Shown here piece after piece: positions 5,454 to 12,334 of a stretch of DNA of 12,334 nt. Both the position numbers and the translations under genes were made by a program. The stretch is taken from the NCBI GenBank assembly GCA_023145275.1, contig JAGLEB010000003.1:1-12334 (forward strand), in the 5' to 3' direction. The notes under the pieces were generated by a model. That model was not told the DNA's origin. It ran no database searches and saw nothing but the letters and a program-made list of their open reading frames with translations. This DNA comes from Flavobacteriales bacterium. Lineage in GTDB: Bacteria; Bacteroidota; Bacteroidia; Flavobacteriales; JADGDT01. The first letter of the stretch is position 1. Each line of letters starts with the position of its first letter.

Positions 5454-8000
5454 TTATATATCAGCATCAATATCCTTATTTCTGATGTCTGTATCATCCT
5501 TTTTTGAAATCTCTGGGGTATTATTTGCTTTGTTAAAGGGTGCAATGCCAGGAGTGATACTTGGTATTGATTCCTCTATATTAGACTCCTCTGCATCATT
5601 AAAATGATGAACATCGAGTTGAGGGAATGGAATTGTGATATTCTTTTCTGCTAACATCTTGTAAATAACGATAGAAACCTCACTACGTGCTGTATATCCA
5701 TCTTCGTATGATACCCAAAATCTAAGCCTGAAATTTAGAGAACTATCTCCAAAGTCCATAAACAAGGCTTGAGGACTTGGGTCTCTTAATACTATGTCAA
5801 TGCCCTTTGTAGATTCGAGCATGATTTCTATTACTTCTTCTAGATCAGATCCATATTCAACTCCTATAAATACTTCCATACGTTTTTTGTTGTCAGAAAG
5901 TGTCCAGTTAGTAAGTTTATTAGTAATTAGCATAGAGTTGGGTACAAGAACTTCAGCACCGTCGTAAGTTGTAATAACGCTTGATCGGATACCTATATTT
6001 TTCACAATTCCTAATAATGTATCAACTTCAATAGTATCTCCAACCTGTATCGGACGACCGTATATTAATATCATTCCCGAAATGAAATTGTTTACTATAT
6101 CCTGTAAGCCAAAACCTATACCAACACCTAAGGCACCAGCCATCATAGAAAATTTACTTAAGTTTACTCCTAGCATCGACATGGAGAAAGTTAGACCTAT
6201 AAAAACAACAAGCATCCTGATTGATAGAGATGTTGCTGCAAAAAATCCTCTAGGAGTTTTGCGTCCTTTTTTTATGAGATCATTTTCGAAAAATTTTGAT
6301 ATTAATTGAGTCAAAAATATTGTAACTCCAATAATTATTATAAAGCTAATAAAGTCGCCTAGGGTGATGCTAAAACTGCTAAATGCAATAGAATAAGTTA
6401 GGAAGTTTGAAAGAATTTTATCTACCCCTCTATCAAACTGAAAAGAATTTGCAATAAGCATCATCCAAATAAAAATTAAGAAGAATTTATTGAATACTTT
6501 TATTATTTTTAAATGATTCGGAACTATGATTTGTATTATAGGAAACTTTGATATTGCAATTTTAGAAATTGCCGTAATAAAAACACTGAAAATCTTAAAC
6601 GCTGCGAATATAATTAGAGAAATGACAGGGACAAGACTCAATGCTTTATTTATAGTAATCGACAAATTCATAAAACCAATTATTTGTGACAACATTGAAA
6701 GTCCGTAAAGACCTAAGAAAATTGGAATTGCAATCTTTGCAATTTTCGAAATTTCAGAAGTGATTTTGTTATTGTCTAAATGTTTTACTTTATAATCGTA
6801 GAGTAGGAATATTGAGATGCCAATTTCAAAGACAAAATAAATTCTAGCATATCCACTAAAATACCATGCTAATATTTCTACAGTATGCAGTATAAGAATA
6901 ATAAAAAATGAAAAAATTAATTGTGTATCCGTATTCGAAATAGAGTTCCTTAAAATTCGGGTAAGTACTAATAAAAGAACGGCTGTTAGTGCATTTGATA
7001 GTAGAATTGGAGTAGAAGGGAACATTAATAAAAATAAAAACAATAAAAACGTTAGCATCAACTCTATAGGGTTATCAAGTAGAATTCTTTTAATACTTAC
7101 ATAACTATCATCTTCATTAGTATAATTTAGAGAGATGTACCCCTTGCGTGTAAAAAACACAATAAAAATTATAAGTATCGAATATATTGTGAATAAAGGA
7201 ATATCCGCTTTAATGAGTTCGAAGTTATTTATAATTAGTTTTTTGTTTTCATACCATGCCCTTGAAGCTCTAGATTTAGCATCAGAGTATTTTCCATCGT
7301 CTAAGGTAGTCTGCCAAATAAATGGATTTGTTCGTTTAAAAGTATTTATTTTTTTTTGATCAAGTAAACGTTGGGTATCGCCAATTATGTGATCAATGAA
7401 CACAAGAAGTTCCGTTATTTTATCTTCTATCCTTATAGTGTTATTAATGAAAGTGTAGTTCTCCTTTTTTTTCTGATCTATTTGAGACAATAGCTCATCA
7501 ATTCTCTGAAGGATTAGTTGGTAGTCGCCTTCTCTATTTAATTCATTACGTGTTTTAGTGAACGACTTGCTTAAAGATATTAATGTTCTCGCGTCTTCAT
7601 CAGTTCTCTTAAAACGATTGTTGTTAGTTTTCTGTATTCTTTTTAGTCTAGAATTATAACCATTCCAAATTCTGTATGTATTTGCTAAGAATACTTTTGA
7701 AAGAGTAGTTTCATTAAAAGAATAAAATTCGTCGGATTGTGTTTCTAAGAAAATTTTTAAACTATTCAAAGAACTATCTATCTTAACAAGTTCCTTTTTG
7801 CCAGGGTCGTCAAAGGTAATTCTAGAAATTGTTCTTTTAGCTTTCTCAATATTATAATTTATATCTGAGATGCTAATTACTTCAAGACTGTCAGTATCGC
7901 TCTGAAAAGACTCGGCCTTAGCGCTATTAGAAAAAATAATTATAGTTATAAAACTAATAAATAGAGTATAAAAAAAATGTGTGTGTAATTTCTTAATCAT
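5454..8000 (-). CDS. Large MscS-family mechanosensitive ion channel
   Basis: This 848-residue inner-membrane channel would open under membrane tension to release solutes during osmotic downshock. A signal peptide (about 1-29, ending SAKA) precedes a charged, helical, coiled-coil-like extracytoplasmic region (about 45-265). About ten hydrophobic helices then span residues 267-612. The MscS core follows: the pore helix is about 615-645, with the Gly/Ala-rich AGALGVGIGFGLQDIVNNF (621-639). The beta domain has GRPIQVGDTIEV (648-659) and VPNSMLITNKLTNW (686-699), and the C-terminal alpha/beta domain runs to about 800 and ends in the FPQLDVH motif. A hydrophilic tail of about 48 residues follows. 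The layout resembles the large MscK/YnaI-like members rather than the small MscS; a potassium-linked role cannot be read from the sequence. It is a single gene, starting with ATG directly before the signal peptide, and convergent with the cold-shock genes. Confidence 0.9.
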   Translation of the reverse strand: MIKKLHTHFFYTLFISFITIIIFSNSAKAESFQSDTDSLEVISISDINYNIEKAKRTISRITFDDPGKKELVKIDSSLNSLKIFLETQSDEFYSFNETTLSKVFLANTYRIWNGYNSRLKRIQKTNNNRFKRTDEDARTLISLSKSFTKTRNELNREGDYQLILQRIDELLSQIDQKKKENYTFINNTIRIEDKITELLVFIDHIIGDTQRLLDQKKINTFKRTNPFIWQTTLDDGKYSDAKSRASRAWYENKKLIINNFELIKADIPLFTIYSILIIFIVFFTRKGYISLNYTNEDDSYVSIKRILLDNPIELMLTFLLFLFLLMFPSTPILLSNALTAVLLLVLTRILRNSISNTDTQLIFSFFIILILHTVEILAWYFSGYARIYFVFEIGISIFLLYDYKVKHLDNNKITSEISKIAKIAIPIFLGLYGLSMLSQIIGFMNLSITINKALSLVPVISLIIFAAFKIFSVFITAISKIAISKFPIIQIIVPNHLKIIKVFNKFFLIFIWMMLIANSFQFDRGVDKILSNFLTYSIAFSSFSITLGDFISFIIIIGVTIFLTQLISKFFENDLIKKGRKTPRGFFAATSLSIRMLVVFIGLTFSMSMLGVNLSKFSMMAGALGVGIGFGLQDIVNNFISGMILIYGRPIQVGDTIEVDTLLGIVKNIGIRSSVITTYDGAEVLVPNSMLITNKLTNWTLSDNKKRMEVFIGVEYGSDLEEVIEIMLESTKGIDIVLRDPSPQALFMDFGDSSLNFRLRFWVSYEDGYTARSEVSIVIYKMLAEKNITIPFPQLDVHHFNDAEESNIEESIPSITPGIAPFNKANNTPEISKKDDTDIRNKDIDADI

Positions 8001-8017
8001 AGCAATAGTTTGAGGAG

Positions 8018-8025
8018 CTAAAATA
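8018..8025 (-). promoter_or_regulatory. Candidate -7 box of the channel gene
   Basis: On the minus strand TATTTTAG, followed by CTCC, lies 17 bases before the ATG. It differs by one base from TAnnTTTG, and no TTG -33 element is seen. Transcription would start only a few bases before the gene. Confidence 0.3.
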
Positions 8026-8054
8026 GAAGATTTTTTTAAGAAAATATATGATAT

Positions 8055-8087
8055 AAAAAAAAAGCTCTGAGAAATTTCTCAGAGCTT
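8055..8087 (-). terminator. Intrinsic terminator of the 603-residue gene
   Basis: A perfect 26-base palindrome (8062-8087, AAGCTCTGAGAAA and its complement) is followed on the minus strand by a run of T matching the nine A at 8055-8063. It lies 46 bases past the stop codon. There is no T-run on the plus-strand side, so it acts in the minus direction only. Confidence 0.9.
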
Positions 8088-8132
8088 AATATTATGCTTG
8101 TTCATTGTTAAAAGCCTTTATTCCCCAATAAA

Positions 8133-9944
8133 TTAACTAGTAACTTGTATAGTTTGTATTGTTAATTTATTAAGATCATCTCTCAAAGCGATAAAATCAA
8201 ATAGTATTTTATCTCTATGTTCGATTGCAGCAGTTGTAGCTGAGTCAAACATGTCAAGATAGTACTCTATTCCAGCATTTAAGTTTCTTTGGAATTTTTT
8301 AAGACCCATAATCTCCTTTTTGCTAGATTCAACACTAAGCTCGCTAAGTTGATTCTTGAAATAGTCTATGTAAAGAGACAATTCTTTTACAAACATATTT
8401 GGTCTATCATCACGAGTAATAATATTTTTTCTACCGTAAATATGGCCTACCATATCCTTCAAACTATGCTCACCTTCGAAATAAGCTAGATTAGGACCAG
8501 GACATACTGAAACACCAGGACCTTCAATTGTGTAGTCTAGATTATTTGTAATCAAAGTAGCTGTACTTAAACCTACACAAATACAACTCTTATCAGTAAT
8601 ATTCTTGTATTGTTTTTTGTGCTCTAGTTCTGGAAGCTCTTTTAAATCAAGCTCTTTTATCTTTTTTGTTTGATATTGTCTCGAAGCAACACAAAGTGCT
8701 CTTTCTCCAAATTCGGTATTTAACTTAACAAATTCTTTAGGACATTTACTTCCAGGTTTACCTTCGAAAATAAGCTCATCTTTCTCAATGTCTTTAGTAT
8801 TTCCTCTTAAACTGTTAAAAGGTACTCCAAGAGGAGAAATATTACTTAAATATAAATCATCTTCCTTAGCGTTACTCAATTTGTCAAGAGTTTCCTTATC
8901 AAGACTAATAGCCTCAGGAACTAGTAAGAATGGAGACCCCCATCCTATAGAATCAAGCTTGTAGTGATCTAGTAAAAATTCGTGCTCTTCGGATGTACCA
9001 ACACCACCTTGAGCAGTTATTTTTACGTCGAAAGGTTTTTGTGGTATACGCTTACCTTTTTCATCAAGAGCCTTAATATAAAGATCATGAACTTGCTCGA
9101 TTAAACTTCCTCTATTTTTCTTAAATTCTTCCAAGATAGGTCCAACAAGAAAACCATCAGTAGCAAAGGCATGTCCTCCACAGTTAAGTCCAGATTCAAT
9201 TCTATATTCAGAAATCCATATCCCCCTTTTAGCAAGATATTTTCCTTGAATCAAAGCAGAACGATAATCGCTTACTTTTAAAATTATTCTTTTTCTAAGA
9301 TTGAAATTCTCATCAGGGAAAAAATCCTCAAATTTATCAATGTACCCATATAATCTAGGGTTCATACCAGCCGATAGTACTACAGAAGACTGTAGCTTAC
9401 TATTTGCAAATCCACGTAATGCTGCAAGAGCATCGTTATATTCTGGCGGAAGCTTCTTGCCATTACGGTAATTATCTCTATCTACCTTAGTCATGATGTT
9501 AACATCAATATCTCCTAATTGTAGATTCTTGTTCAACCATTCGTAAACATCTTGTTTACTAGTGTTGTTGTTTAATAGATCTTGAAGTTTATTCTTAATA
9601 TCTGAAACATCAGGTAATAAATCTATCAATTTATCAAGCTCCTTAGTAGTTTTGTTCTGAAACGATTTCTTTATCTCTTCCAAGCTGTCAGATGCAACGT
9701 CGTGAAGCATATCTAAGTATGCTGTAAAACGTTTAGCCCTGAAATCATCTACTTTCGTAGTAATCTCTTGGAAAGGTAAATCGAATTTTTCAGAATAGAA
9801 TTTTCTAAGCCTCTCCACCAACATATCGTCTACTGTCGATATTACTGATGATATTCCATACTGAGCAACCTTTAAAGGAGTGTCGATTGTAAAACCGATT
9901 CCCATAACAGGTATATGGAATGAGTGAAGTTTATTGTTTTTCAT
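8133..9944 (-). CDS. Conserved protein with nitronate-monooxygenase-like barrel and cysteine-rich C-terminal half; function unknown
   Basis: This is a 603-residue protein with no signal peptide or membrane helix, so probably cytoplasmic. I do not know its function. The N-terminus HIPVMGIGFTIDTPLKVAQYGISSVIS (residues 10-36) reads like the first strand and FMN loop of 2-nitropropane dioxygenase/nitronate monooxygenase barrels. SGLNCGGHAFA (251-261) resembles their GGH active-site segment, and VKITAQGGVGT (307-317) plus GWGSPFLLVPEA (334-345) resemble the phosphate-binding glycine loop and the following GTxFLxxPEA strand. A long helical, charged insertion (about 45-140) separates the first strand from the rest. 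The C-terminal half has Cys401, Cys418, Cys454, Cys456 and Cys481 in GSKCP, ALCVAS, SCICVG and VCPGPN contexts, suggesting a metal site, and ends in a helical region. A flavin oxidoreductase is plausible but inferred. I believe homologues annotated only as hypothetical occur widely in Bacteroidota. It is a single-gene unit with its own terminator. Confidence 0.65.
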   Translation of the reverse strand: MKNNKLHSFHIPVMGIGFTIDTPLKVAQYGISSVISTVDDMLVERLRKFYSEKFDLPFQEITTKVDDFRAKRFTAYLDMLHDVASDSLEEIKKSFQNKTTKELDKLIDLLPDVSDIKNKLQDLLNNNTSKQDVYEWLNKNLQLGDIDVNIMTKVDRDNYRNGKKLPPEYNDALAALRGFANSKLQSSVVLSAGMNPRLYGYIDKFEDFFPDENFNLRKRIILKVSDYRSALIQGKYLAKRGIWISEYRIESGLNCGGHAFATDGFLVGPILEEFKKNRGSLIEQVHDLYIKALDEKGKRIPQKPFDVKITAQGGVGTSEEHEFLLDHYKLDSIGWGSPFLLVPEAISLDKETLDKLSNAKEDDLYLSNISPLGVPFNSLRGNTKDIEKDELIFEGKPGSKCPKEFVKLNTEFGERALCVASRQYQTKKIKELDLKELPELEHKKQYKNITDKSCICVGLSTATLITNNLDYTIEGPGVSVCPGPNLAYFEGEHSLKDMVGHIYGRKNIITRDDRPNMFVKELSLYIDYFKNQLSELSVESSKKEIMGLKKFQRNLNAGIEYYLDMFDSATTAAIEHRDKILFDFIALRDDLNKLTIQTIQVTS

Positions 9945-10498
9945 CTGTATATAATTTTCAATTTAATTGTTAGATAGTTGTATCATTAGTACTAATAAAA
10001 TGATTCAAAAAATCTAATTAATATTTTTTACCTATTTTTTAGCTTATGTCTGTCATGATATAATAATCATTAAGTCAATGTCTACTAATAGGTTTTAAAT
10101 TTAAAGGCGCAATTTAGTAATATTCTTAATAATACAAGTGTAAGCTGTTGATTATTAATACTGTGCTTGCATAATATATTTATGAGCTAAGAGTCTGCTA
10201 TTGCAATGTTTAGGTGTTTTTACTTATAGTTTGCAACTTGTGTTGCTCCATTATTACTTGATGAATGGGGTCTTTTTTAGGATTTTTTGCTACATTTTTG
10301 TGATGAAGCAAACAATGGATATTGAAAATTTTGTAAGAATTTGATGTGTGAGAGTAGCTTTTTTGATGTAATTGTTATTAATGATTTGAATTTTAGGTTA
10401 TTATGTTGGTTTTAGAAGGCTTATCAGATATATGTATATGTTAGTCATAATATAATTTGATTTGTATCAAATGATGCATTAGTATATGTTTTATTATA
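9945..10498. other. Divergent spacer of about 550 bases
   Basis: This AT-rich gap lies between the divergently transcribed 603-residue gene and the OsmC gene. I find no convincing ORF, RNA gene or strong hairpin. It must hold the control regions of both genes; a possible minus-strand promoter is listed at 10109-10137 and a clear plus-strand -7 box at 10499-10506. Most of its length is unexplained. Confidence 0.5.
10109..10137 (-). promoter_or_regulatory. Possible promoter of the 603-residue gene
   Basis: On the minus strand TTG (10137-10135) is followed after 18 bases by TAAATTGC (10116-10109), which is the -7 box with one T missing. It would give a leader of about 155 bases. No better match was found closer to the gene. 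Confidence 0.25.
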
Positions 10499-10506
10499 TA
10501 ATTTTG
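10499..10506 (+). promoter_or_regulatory. Promoter -7 box of the OsmC gene
   Basis: TAATTTTG (10499-10506), followed by CAC, is a perfect TAnnTTTG match. The start site should be near 10513, about 36 bases before the ATG at 10549. The in-frame ATG at 10486 lies upstream of this start site, which argues against it as the translation start. No clear -33 element is seen. Confidence 0.65.
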
Positions 10507-10548
10507 CACTTAGAAAAAAGAAATATAACAGTTTTTTATAGGTATATT

Positions 10549-10923
10549 ATGGATATTGAAATTAAGTTTGACAAGTTAGGTAAAATTGTTCCATTTATTG
10601 GAGGTCGTGAAATTACAATGAACGAATCTCCATTTTTGATTTTTCTAGCTACTGCTGGAATGTGTTCTGCTGTGTATGTTCAGGCATTTATGCAACAGAG
10701 AGGAATGTCTACTGATGATGTGAAAATTATTCAGAAAATGGATTATAATCAAATGACTAATATGGTAGGGAAAATCGACATTGTTGTAGACCTTCCTGAG
10801 TCATTTCCTGCAAAGTATAATAAAGCAATTAAGAATGTTATTGCTCAGTGCCCTGTAAAGCGTCATTTAGCTGAGGCTCCATCATTTAATGTGATAACAA
10901 ACTACGATGATGTAAAAGCATAA
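10549..10923 (+). CDS. OsmC/Ohr-family protein
   Basis: This 124-residue member of the OsmC family comprises small cytoplasmic thiol peroxidases that reduce organic hydroperoxides. Both signature cysteines are present: Cys39 in TAGMCSAVYV, at the start of the central helix, and Cys101 in AQCPVKRHL, matching the second catalytic CPV/I motif. The segment SPFLIFLATAGMCS corresponds to the conserved helix N-terminus (typically P...LLAALAAC). The catalytic arginine usually found in the N-terminal strand could be Arg20 (GGREI), but this cannot be settled by eye. ATG 10549 is preferred over an in-frame ATG at 10486 because that one precedes the predicted transcription start and would add 21 residues outside the fold. 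The gene stands alone between its promoter and a strong terminator. Its exact substrate is unknown; many short OsmC relatives have no tested activity. Confidence 0.85.
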   Translation: MDIEIKFDKLGKIVPFIGGREITMNESPFLIFLATAGMCSAVYVQAFMQQRGMSTDDVKIIQKMDYNQMTNMVGKIDIVVDLPESFPAKYNKAIKNVIAQCPVKRHLAEAPSFNVITNYDDVKA

Positions 10924-10949
10924 CAATTATTGTCACAATATTTTTAAAA

Positions 10950-10976
10950 CGCCCCTTTCAAGGGGCGTTTTTTTTT
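10950..10976 (+). terminator. Intrinsic terminator of the OsmC gene
   Basis: CGCCCCTT (10950-10957) pairs with AAGGGGCG (10960-10967), followed by nine T (10968-10976). In practice the top T-A pair would open to give a four-base loop. The flanking AAAA (10946-10949) pairs with the first T's. Confidence 0.93.
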
Positions 10977-11053
10977 CAATAAAAAATATTTATCGAAAAA
11001 AAATTGTCATATAATCTTTAAATTTATTACAAATTTTGATACTACGACAGCAT

Positions 11054-11637
11054 ATGAGAGACAGTTCTTAATCATTCCTTTATTGATAATATTATTTAGT
11101 AGCTACTCAATTGATTCCTATTCTCAGGAAAAAGGTCACATGTTTTCTCCTTATAAAATACACAACCCCGAATATATATGGACTAGTGTGCTTAGATTCT
11201 TAGGAGCAAAGAGTTTGTTTTATACGGCAGTTTTGCCAATACAGAAAAATGTAGTATTAAAACCTGAAGTTATACTTGGTGATATTAATGAAGCTACAGT
11301 GTGGTATTCGTATAATTTTCCGTTAACAAAAAAACATAAAATCGGTTTTTTTATTGGCCCAGGATTAAGTTATTCGTTTGATAGTGGACAGGGGGCTAGG
11401 CTATGATGGCAATATGGTTTGGGTACTCCAAATATCTCGGAAGATATTCCTATAAGTCTATTTATACTTTCTAATATTACGTATGATTTTGCTTCTTTAG
11501 ACACTGTTTGGGATTGGTATAATTTTGGAATTGCTTATCAACTTAATGATAGAGTTAAGATTCAGATTGATATGGAAGGAAACTACTTAGGTGATCCATA
11601 TTCTCAAACTAATATGGGTTTTGTTGTGGATTTTTAA
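11054..11637 (+). pseudogene. Broken outer-membrane beta-barrel-like protein gene
   Basis: The continuous frame from about 11059 to 11637 encodes a signal peptide (RQFLIIPLLIILFSSYSIDSYSQ, hydrophobic and ending near YSQ) followed by alternating strand-like segments. It ends in MGFVVDF, with the C-terminal phenylalanine typical of outer-membrane barrels. Two lesions are visible. The only nearby ATG (11054) is out of frame: ATG AGA GA CAG TTC reads into the signal peptide only if the two bases GA are removed. An in-frame TGA also interrupts the coding region at 11404-11406 (ARL-stop-WQYG). Without the lesions the product would be about 193 residues. The precise family is not recognised. A TTG start at 11083 could only give a truncated product lacking most of the signal peptide. 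Sequencing error is an alternative for the frameshift, less so for both defects. Confidence 0.7.
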
Positions 11638-11671
11638 AAATCGGTATAGGGCAATATATAATATAAATTTA

Positions 11672-11679
11672 TATATTTG
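11672..11679 (+). promoter_or_regulatory. Promoter -7 box of the thioredoxin-like gene
   Basis: TATATTTG is a perfect TAnnTTTG match, 27 bases before the ATG at 11707. No TTG is seen at the -33 distance. Its presence suggests the gene is expressed independently of the broken gene upstream. Confidence 0.5.
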
Positions 11680-11706
11680 GAAACTTAAATATATAAAACG
11701 TAAAAG

Positions 11707-12174
11707 ATGAATTTGAAAAAGTTTTTGGTAATACCATTTCTGTTTTTGGCAATGACATTAAGTGCACAAGCAACATATGAAATTACAGATGCAGTAATCA
11801 ACGAAGGATGGAGTAATAATGCAGAGGAAGTTTTTTCTAAGGCTAAAGAAAAAGATAATCCTATTTTAATGAATTTTACTGGTACAGATTGGTGTGTCTG
11901 GTGTAAGAAAATTAAAAAGGAAATTTTTGATACAGATGAATTTAGAGCTTGGGTATCTGAAAATAATATTCAACTTCTAGAATTAGACTTCCCTAGAAAT
12001 ATTCCTCAATCAAAAGAGTTAAAGGCTCAAAATGCTTCTTTAGCGCGTGAAATAGGGGTAAAGGGCTATCCAACTATTATTCTTATTTCAAAAGGGAAGA
12101 TGATAAAAACTGGGTATGTTAAAGGTGGCCCTAATGCATGGATAAAGAGTGTAGAATCTCAAATAGAATTGTAG
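11707..12174 (+). CDS. Exported thioredoxin-fold protein
   Basis: This 155-residue protein has a cleavable signal peptide (hydrophobic residues 5-20, probable cut after LSAQA near residue 22). A thioredoxin fold of the Thioredoxin_7 / DsbD C-terminal-domain type follows. The active site is WCVWC (62-66; Cys63 and Cys66) in the segment NFTGTDWCVWCKKIKKEIF, which is typical of this subfamily. The cis-proline is Pro122 in KGYPTIILI. It should act in the periplasm as a thiol-disulfide reductant or isomerase. The signal cleavage site lacks a lipobox cysteine, so it is soluble. Its ATG is 69 bases after the broken barrel gene, with its own -7 box in between. No dsbD-like partner is visible, and the substrate is unknown. 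Confidence 0.88.
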   Translation: MNLKKFLVIPFLFLAMTLSAQATYEITDAVINEGWSNNAEEVFSKAKEKDNPILMNFTGTDWCVWCKKIKKEIFDTDEFRAWVSENNIQLLELDFPRNIPQSKELKAQNASLAREIGVKGYPTIILISKGKMIKTGYVKGGPNAWIKSVESQIEL

Positions 12175-12203
12175 AATAAACTTATTTTAGTTTTTACTAA
12201 CTT

Positions 12204-12211
12204 TAGTTTCG
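12204..12211 (+). promoter_or_regulatory. Candidate -7 box for the last gene
   Basis: TAGTTTCG, followed by CAC, is one base away from TAnnTTTG and shows the same TTTCGCAC ending as the box before nrnA apart from its last base. It lies 44 bases before the ATG at 12256. Confidence 0.35.
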
Positions 12212-12255
12212 CACTTAAGAACGACATCTGATAATCAATACTATAAATAAATACG

Positions 12256-12334
12256 ATGAAGTTAAAGAACGCACTGTCAGTTGATTACGTTATTTCATGT
12301 TTAGTTGGTTTTTTCATTTTTTGCTTGATCAAAA
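12256..12334 (+). CDS. Start of a probable membrane protein (3' end outside window)
   Basis: ATG 12256 opens a frame that stays open for 26 codons to the end of the window. It begins MKLKNALSVDYV and continues into a hydrophobic stretch (VISCLVGFFIFCLI, residues 12-25) that looks like a transmembrane helix or signal anchor. A promoter-like box lies 44 bases upstream, and the thioredoxin-like gene ends 81 bases before the ATG. The fragment is too short to assign a family. Confidence 0.5.
   Translation, partial: MKLKNALSVDYVISCLVGFFIFCLIK

Noticed and set aside
10486..10548. In-frame upstream ATG extending the OsmC protein by 21 residues
   Set aside because: It lies before the predicted transcription start set by the perfect -7 box at 10499-10506, and the added residues do not belong to the OsmC fold.
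11404..11406. TGA in the barrel gene as recoded tryptophan or selenocysteine
   Set aside because: Other genes here end normally at TAA or TAG and use TGG for Trp. The same gene also has a frameshift at its start, so simple inactivation is the better explanation.
11668..11697. 11-bp AT-only hairpin before the thioredoxin-like gene
   Set aside because: It overlaps the -7 box, so most of its 5' arm would not be transcribed; it is low-complexity AT sequence.
12187..12200. Short TTAGT/ACTAA hairpin after the thioredoxin-like gene, as its terminator
   Set aside because: It has only five pairs and no U-run after the stem; too weak to call.
1..12334. CRISPR array, prophage, insertion sequence, tRNA or defence system
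   Set aside because: I saw no repeat-spacer pattern, transposase or integrase motifs, terminal inverted repeats, cloverleaf sequence or recognised defence domains on either strand.

Overview
The window looks like a chromosomal segment from a Bacteroidota bacterium, probably a marine member of the Marinilabiliales/Flavobacteriia type. The evidence is AT-rich DNA, a GldI-family lipoprotein, dual-domain cyclophilin-FKBP proteins, little sign of Shine-Dalgarno sequences, and several matches to the Bacteroidota sigma-ABfr promoter -7 box (TAnnTTTG). The exact lineage is an inference. I see no phage, integrase, transposase, CRISPR array, tRNA or rRNA.

Layout: the window opens in the last 112 codons of argH (1-339, +). 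After a 343-base spacer with a long hairpin comes a four-gene, same-strand block: nrnA (683-1708), gldI (1701-2297), a lipoprotein cyclophilin-FKBP fusion (2307-3338) and a second, signal-less cyclophilin-FKBP fusion (3375-4307). It is closed by a strong terminator at 4333-4371. Next come two nearly identical cold-shock protein genes (4459-4650 and 4941-5132), each with its own promoter and terminator. The second has a long structured leader that the first lacks.

Two independent minus-strand units follow. The first is a large MscS-type mechanosensitive channel (5454-8000), with an unexplained GC-richer patch just beyond its 3' end. The second is a 603-residue protein (8133-9944) with features of the FMN-binding nitronate monooxygenase barrel plus an unusual cysteine-containing C-terminal half; its function is unknown. 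A 550-base spacer separates it from a plus-strand OsmC-family gene (10549-10923). Then come an inactivated outer-membrane-barrel gene (11054-11637), a periplasmic thioredoxin-like gene (11707-12174), and the first 26 codons of a membrane protein running off the end (12256-12334).

How the genes work together: the 683-4307 block pairs nucleotide/oligoribonucleotide turnover (NrnA) with three prolyl-isomerase-type proteins. Two of these should sit on the cell-envelope side and one in the cytoplasm, which suggests protein folding on both sides of the inner membrane. Cold-shock RNA chaperones, an osmotic-release channel, an OsmC peroxidase-like protein and an exported thioredoxin give the region a loose stress and envelope-maintenance flavour, but they are separate transcription units. 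The best candidates for something undescribed are the 603-residue protein, the structured leader with a mini-ORF before the second cold-shock gene, the duplicated dual-family immunophilins with split localisation, and the GC-rich intergenic patch.
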